NCBI GenBank assembly: GCA_020052215.1
Contig: JAGVPN010000315.1
Span: forward strand, 1 to 5,496
Direction: 5' to 3'
DNA from: Syntrophobacterales bacterium
GTDB lineage: Bacteria > Desulfobacterota > Desulfobaccia > Desulfobaccales > 0-14-0-80-60-11
Length of the DNA: 5,496 nt
The notes beneath the pieces were generated by a model that saw nothing but the letters and a program-made list of their open reading frames with translations, was not told the DNA's origin and did not search any database. The position numbers and the translations under genes were made by a program. Below are positions 4,698 through 5,496 of the stretch, piece after piece (the first letter of the stretch is position 1; each line of letters opens with the position of its first letter).

Positions 4698-5496
4698 ATG
4701 TCTGAATTTGATGATCCCCGATTCCATGATGAAGATTCAGCCCGTAAACACCTTGAATTAATCCGCTGGCCTAACGGCCCGGTTTGCCCCCATTGTGGAG
4801 TAAGTGGACGCGTTTGCAGAATCGAATCGCAGAGCAAAGAGAGAGGCAACGGTGCGCGTCCTGGCTTGCTTTTTTGTGGCGATTGCCGCAAGCAATTTAG
4901 TGTAACCGTGGGGACCGTCTTTGAACACAGCAAAGTTCCACTCCATAAATGGGTATTGGCTACACATTTGCTTTGTTCAAGCAAGAAAGGTATATCAAGC
5001 CACCAACTGCATAGAACTTTGGGAGTGACCTACAAAACCGCTTGGTTTATGACTCATCGCATTCGTGAAGCCATGAAACCCGATAACACTGAAAAGATGG
5101 GAGAAAATAACCCGGTTGAAGCGGATGAAACCTTTGTGGGAAGAAAACCTGGTAGAAAGAAAAGACCCGGATATGCTCACAAAAACGCTATCCTTTCTCT
5201 TGTTGAGCGTAATGGCGCGGTGCGTTCCTTCCATGTTCCCAGCGTGAACGCTGATACCTTGAAGCCTTATCTCAAGGCTAATGTCGTTCCCGAAGCCCAC
5301 CTTATGACCGATGATGCCGGGCAATACCGACTTATTGGTCCCGAGTTTGCCAAACATGATGTTGTAGCCCATAGCACCGGCGAATATGTGAGGGGTGATG
5401 CCCACACTAACACGGCTGAGGGATTTTTCAGCATCTTCAAGCGTGGTATCTATGGCGTTTATCAGCATGTGAGCCCTTTCCATCTTCATCGCTATA
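4698..5496 (+). CDS. IS1595-family transposase (partial, C-terminus beyond window)
   Basis: DDE-type transposase that cuts and rejoins the ends of its insertion sequence. The frame is open from the ATG at 4698 for 266 codons to the window edge with no internal stop or frameshift. An N-terminal zinc-ribbon has CPHC (30-33) and CGDC (60-63), followed by the FSVTVGTVFEHS segment (67-78) and a helix-turn-helix-like region (about 98-125). The catalytic core begins with the VEADETFVG motif (140-148, D143). The second aspartate lies in LMTDDAGQY (202-210, D205 or D206). The third site falls in HTNTAEGFFSIFKRG (236-250, with N238 and E241 as candidates), the hallmark of the ISXO2-like/IS1595 domain. 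Family members are usually around 300 residues, so only the tail is missing. AGGGAA about 9 nt upstream supports the start. Confidence 0.9.
   Translation, partial: MSEFDDPRFHDEDSARKHLELIRWPNGPVCPHCGVSGRVCRIESQSKERGNGARPGLLFCGDCRKQFSVTVGTVFEHSKVPLHKWVLATHLLCSSKKGISSHQLHRTLGVTYKTAWFMTHRIREAMKPDNTEKMGENNPVEADETFVGRKPGRKKRPGYAHKNAILSLVERNGAVRSFHVPSVNADTLKPYLKANVVPEAHLMTDDAGQYRLIGPEFAKHDVVAHSTGEYVRGDAHTNTAEGFFSIFKRGIYGVYQHVSPFHLHRY

Larger units (their letters stand above)
4626..5496 (+). mobile_element. IS1595-family insertion sequence, left part (right end beyond window)
   Basis: The element is inferred from an IS1595-type transposase with its own promoter. The left boundary is estimated: the sequence changes character after AAAAGG at 4624, and the transposase promoter begins at 4636. 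The terminal inverted repeat cannot be defined because the right end and the target duplication are outside the window. The transposase codes away from the dsr operon. The base composition is visibly less GC-rich than the dsr genes, consistent with acquisition. Confidence 0.75.

Noticed and set aside
4679..5489. Minus-strand open frames opposite the transposase (about 4679-4984 and 4995-5489)
   Set aside because: They are antisense to an uninterrupted IS1595-type transposase with recognisable zinc-ribbon and DDE motifs and have no features of their own.

Overview
The window looks like a chromosomal piece of a dissimilatory sulfate- or sulfite-reducing bacterium, most likely from the Desulfobacterota (former Deltaproteobacteria). 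The basis is four consecutive minus-strand genes of the DsrMKJOP membrane complex in the order dsrM-dsrK-dsrJ-dsrO. They carry the sulfate-reducer type motifs: a NarI-like cytochrome b, an HdrD-like CCG iron-sulfur protein, a triheme cytochrome c and a Tat-exported ferredoxin-like protein. The taxon is inferred from gene content only; there is no rRNA gene to confirm it.

Reading from right to left along the minus strand, the operon starts near 4250 with a sigma70-like promoter (TTGACA at 4249-4244). The promoter spacer and -10 box lie inside a perfect 9+2+9 inverted repeat (4216-4235). The first gene (3656-4186) encodes a small stand-alone RsbRD-N-like protein. dsrM (2580-3614), dsrK (935-2575), dsrJ (436-933) and the first 145 codons of dsrO (1-436) follow, with spacings from 41 nt down to a 1-nt TGATG overlap. 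dsrO runs off the left edge, and dsrP would be expected beyond it. Each dsr gene has a good Shine-Dalgarno sequence, three of them lying inside the preceding gene.

In the known system, DsrP and DsrM connect the menaquinone pool to DsrO/DsrJ on the outer face and DsrK on the cytoplasmic face. DsrK is thought to reduce the DsrC trisulfide made by sulfite reductase DsrAB. No dsrAB or dsrC is present here. The RsbRD-N protein is a plausible sensor or regulatory partner, but its role is unknown.

Between the operon promoter and the right-hand gene, about 4250-4635, there is no credible gene. The stretch is a mosaic of small palindromes and interspersed-repeat-like segments, including a tandem AAATCCCCCT repeat followed by a G/C-rich hairpin.

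The right end (about 4626-5496) holds the left part of an IS1595-family insertion sequence. It has a strong promoter (TTGACA-N17-TATATT), a perfect 7-bp hairpin in the leader, and a transposase reading frame open for 266 codons to the window edge. The element is transcribed away from the dsr operon and shows no sign of decay in the visible part.

The dsr genes are well-known machinery. The less described items are the operator-like palindrome on the dsr promoter, the RsbRD-N gene heading the operon, the depleted first cysteine motif of DsrO, and the repeat/IS junction.
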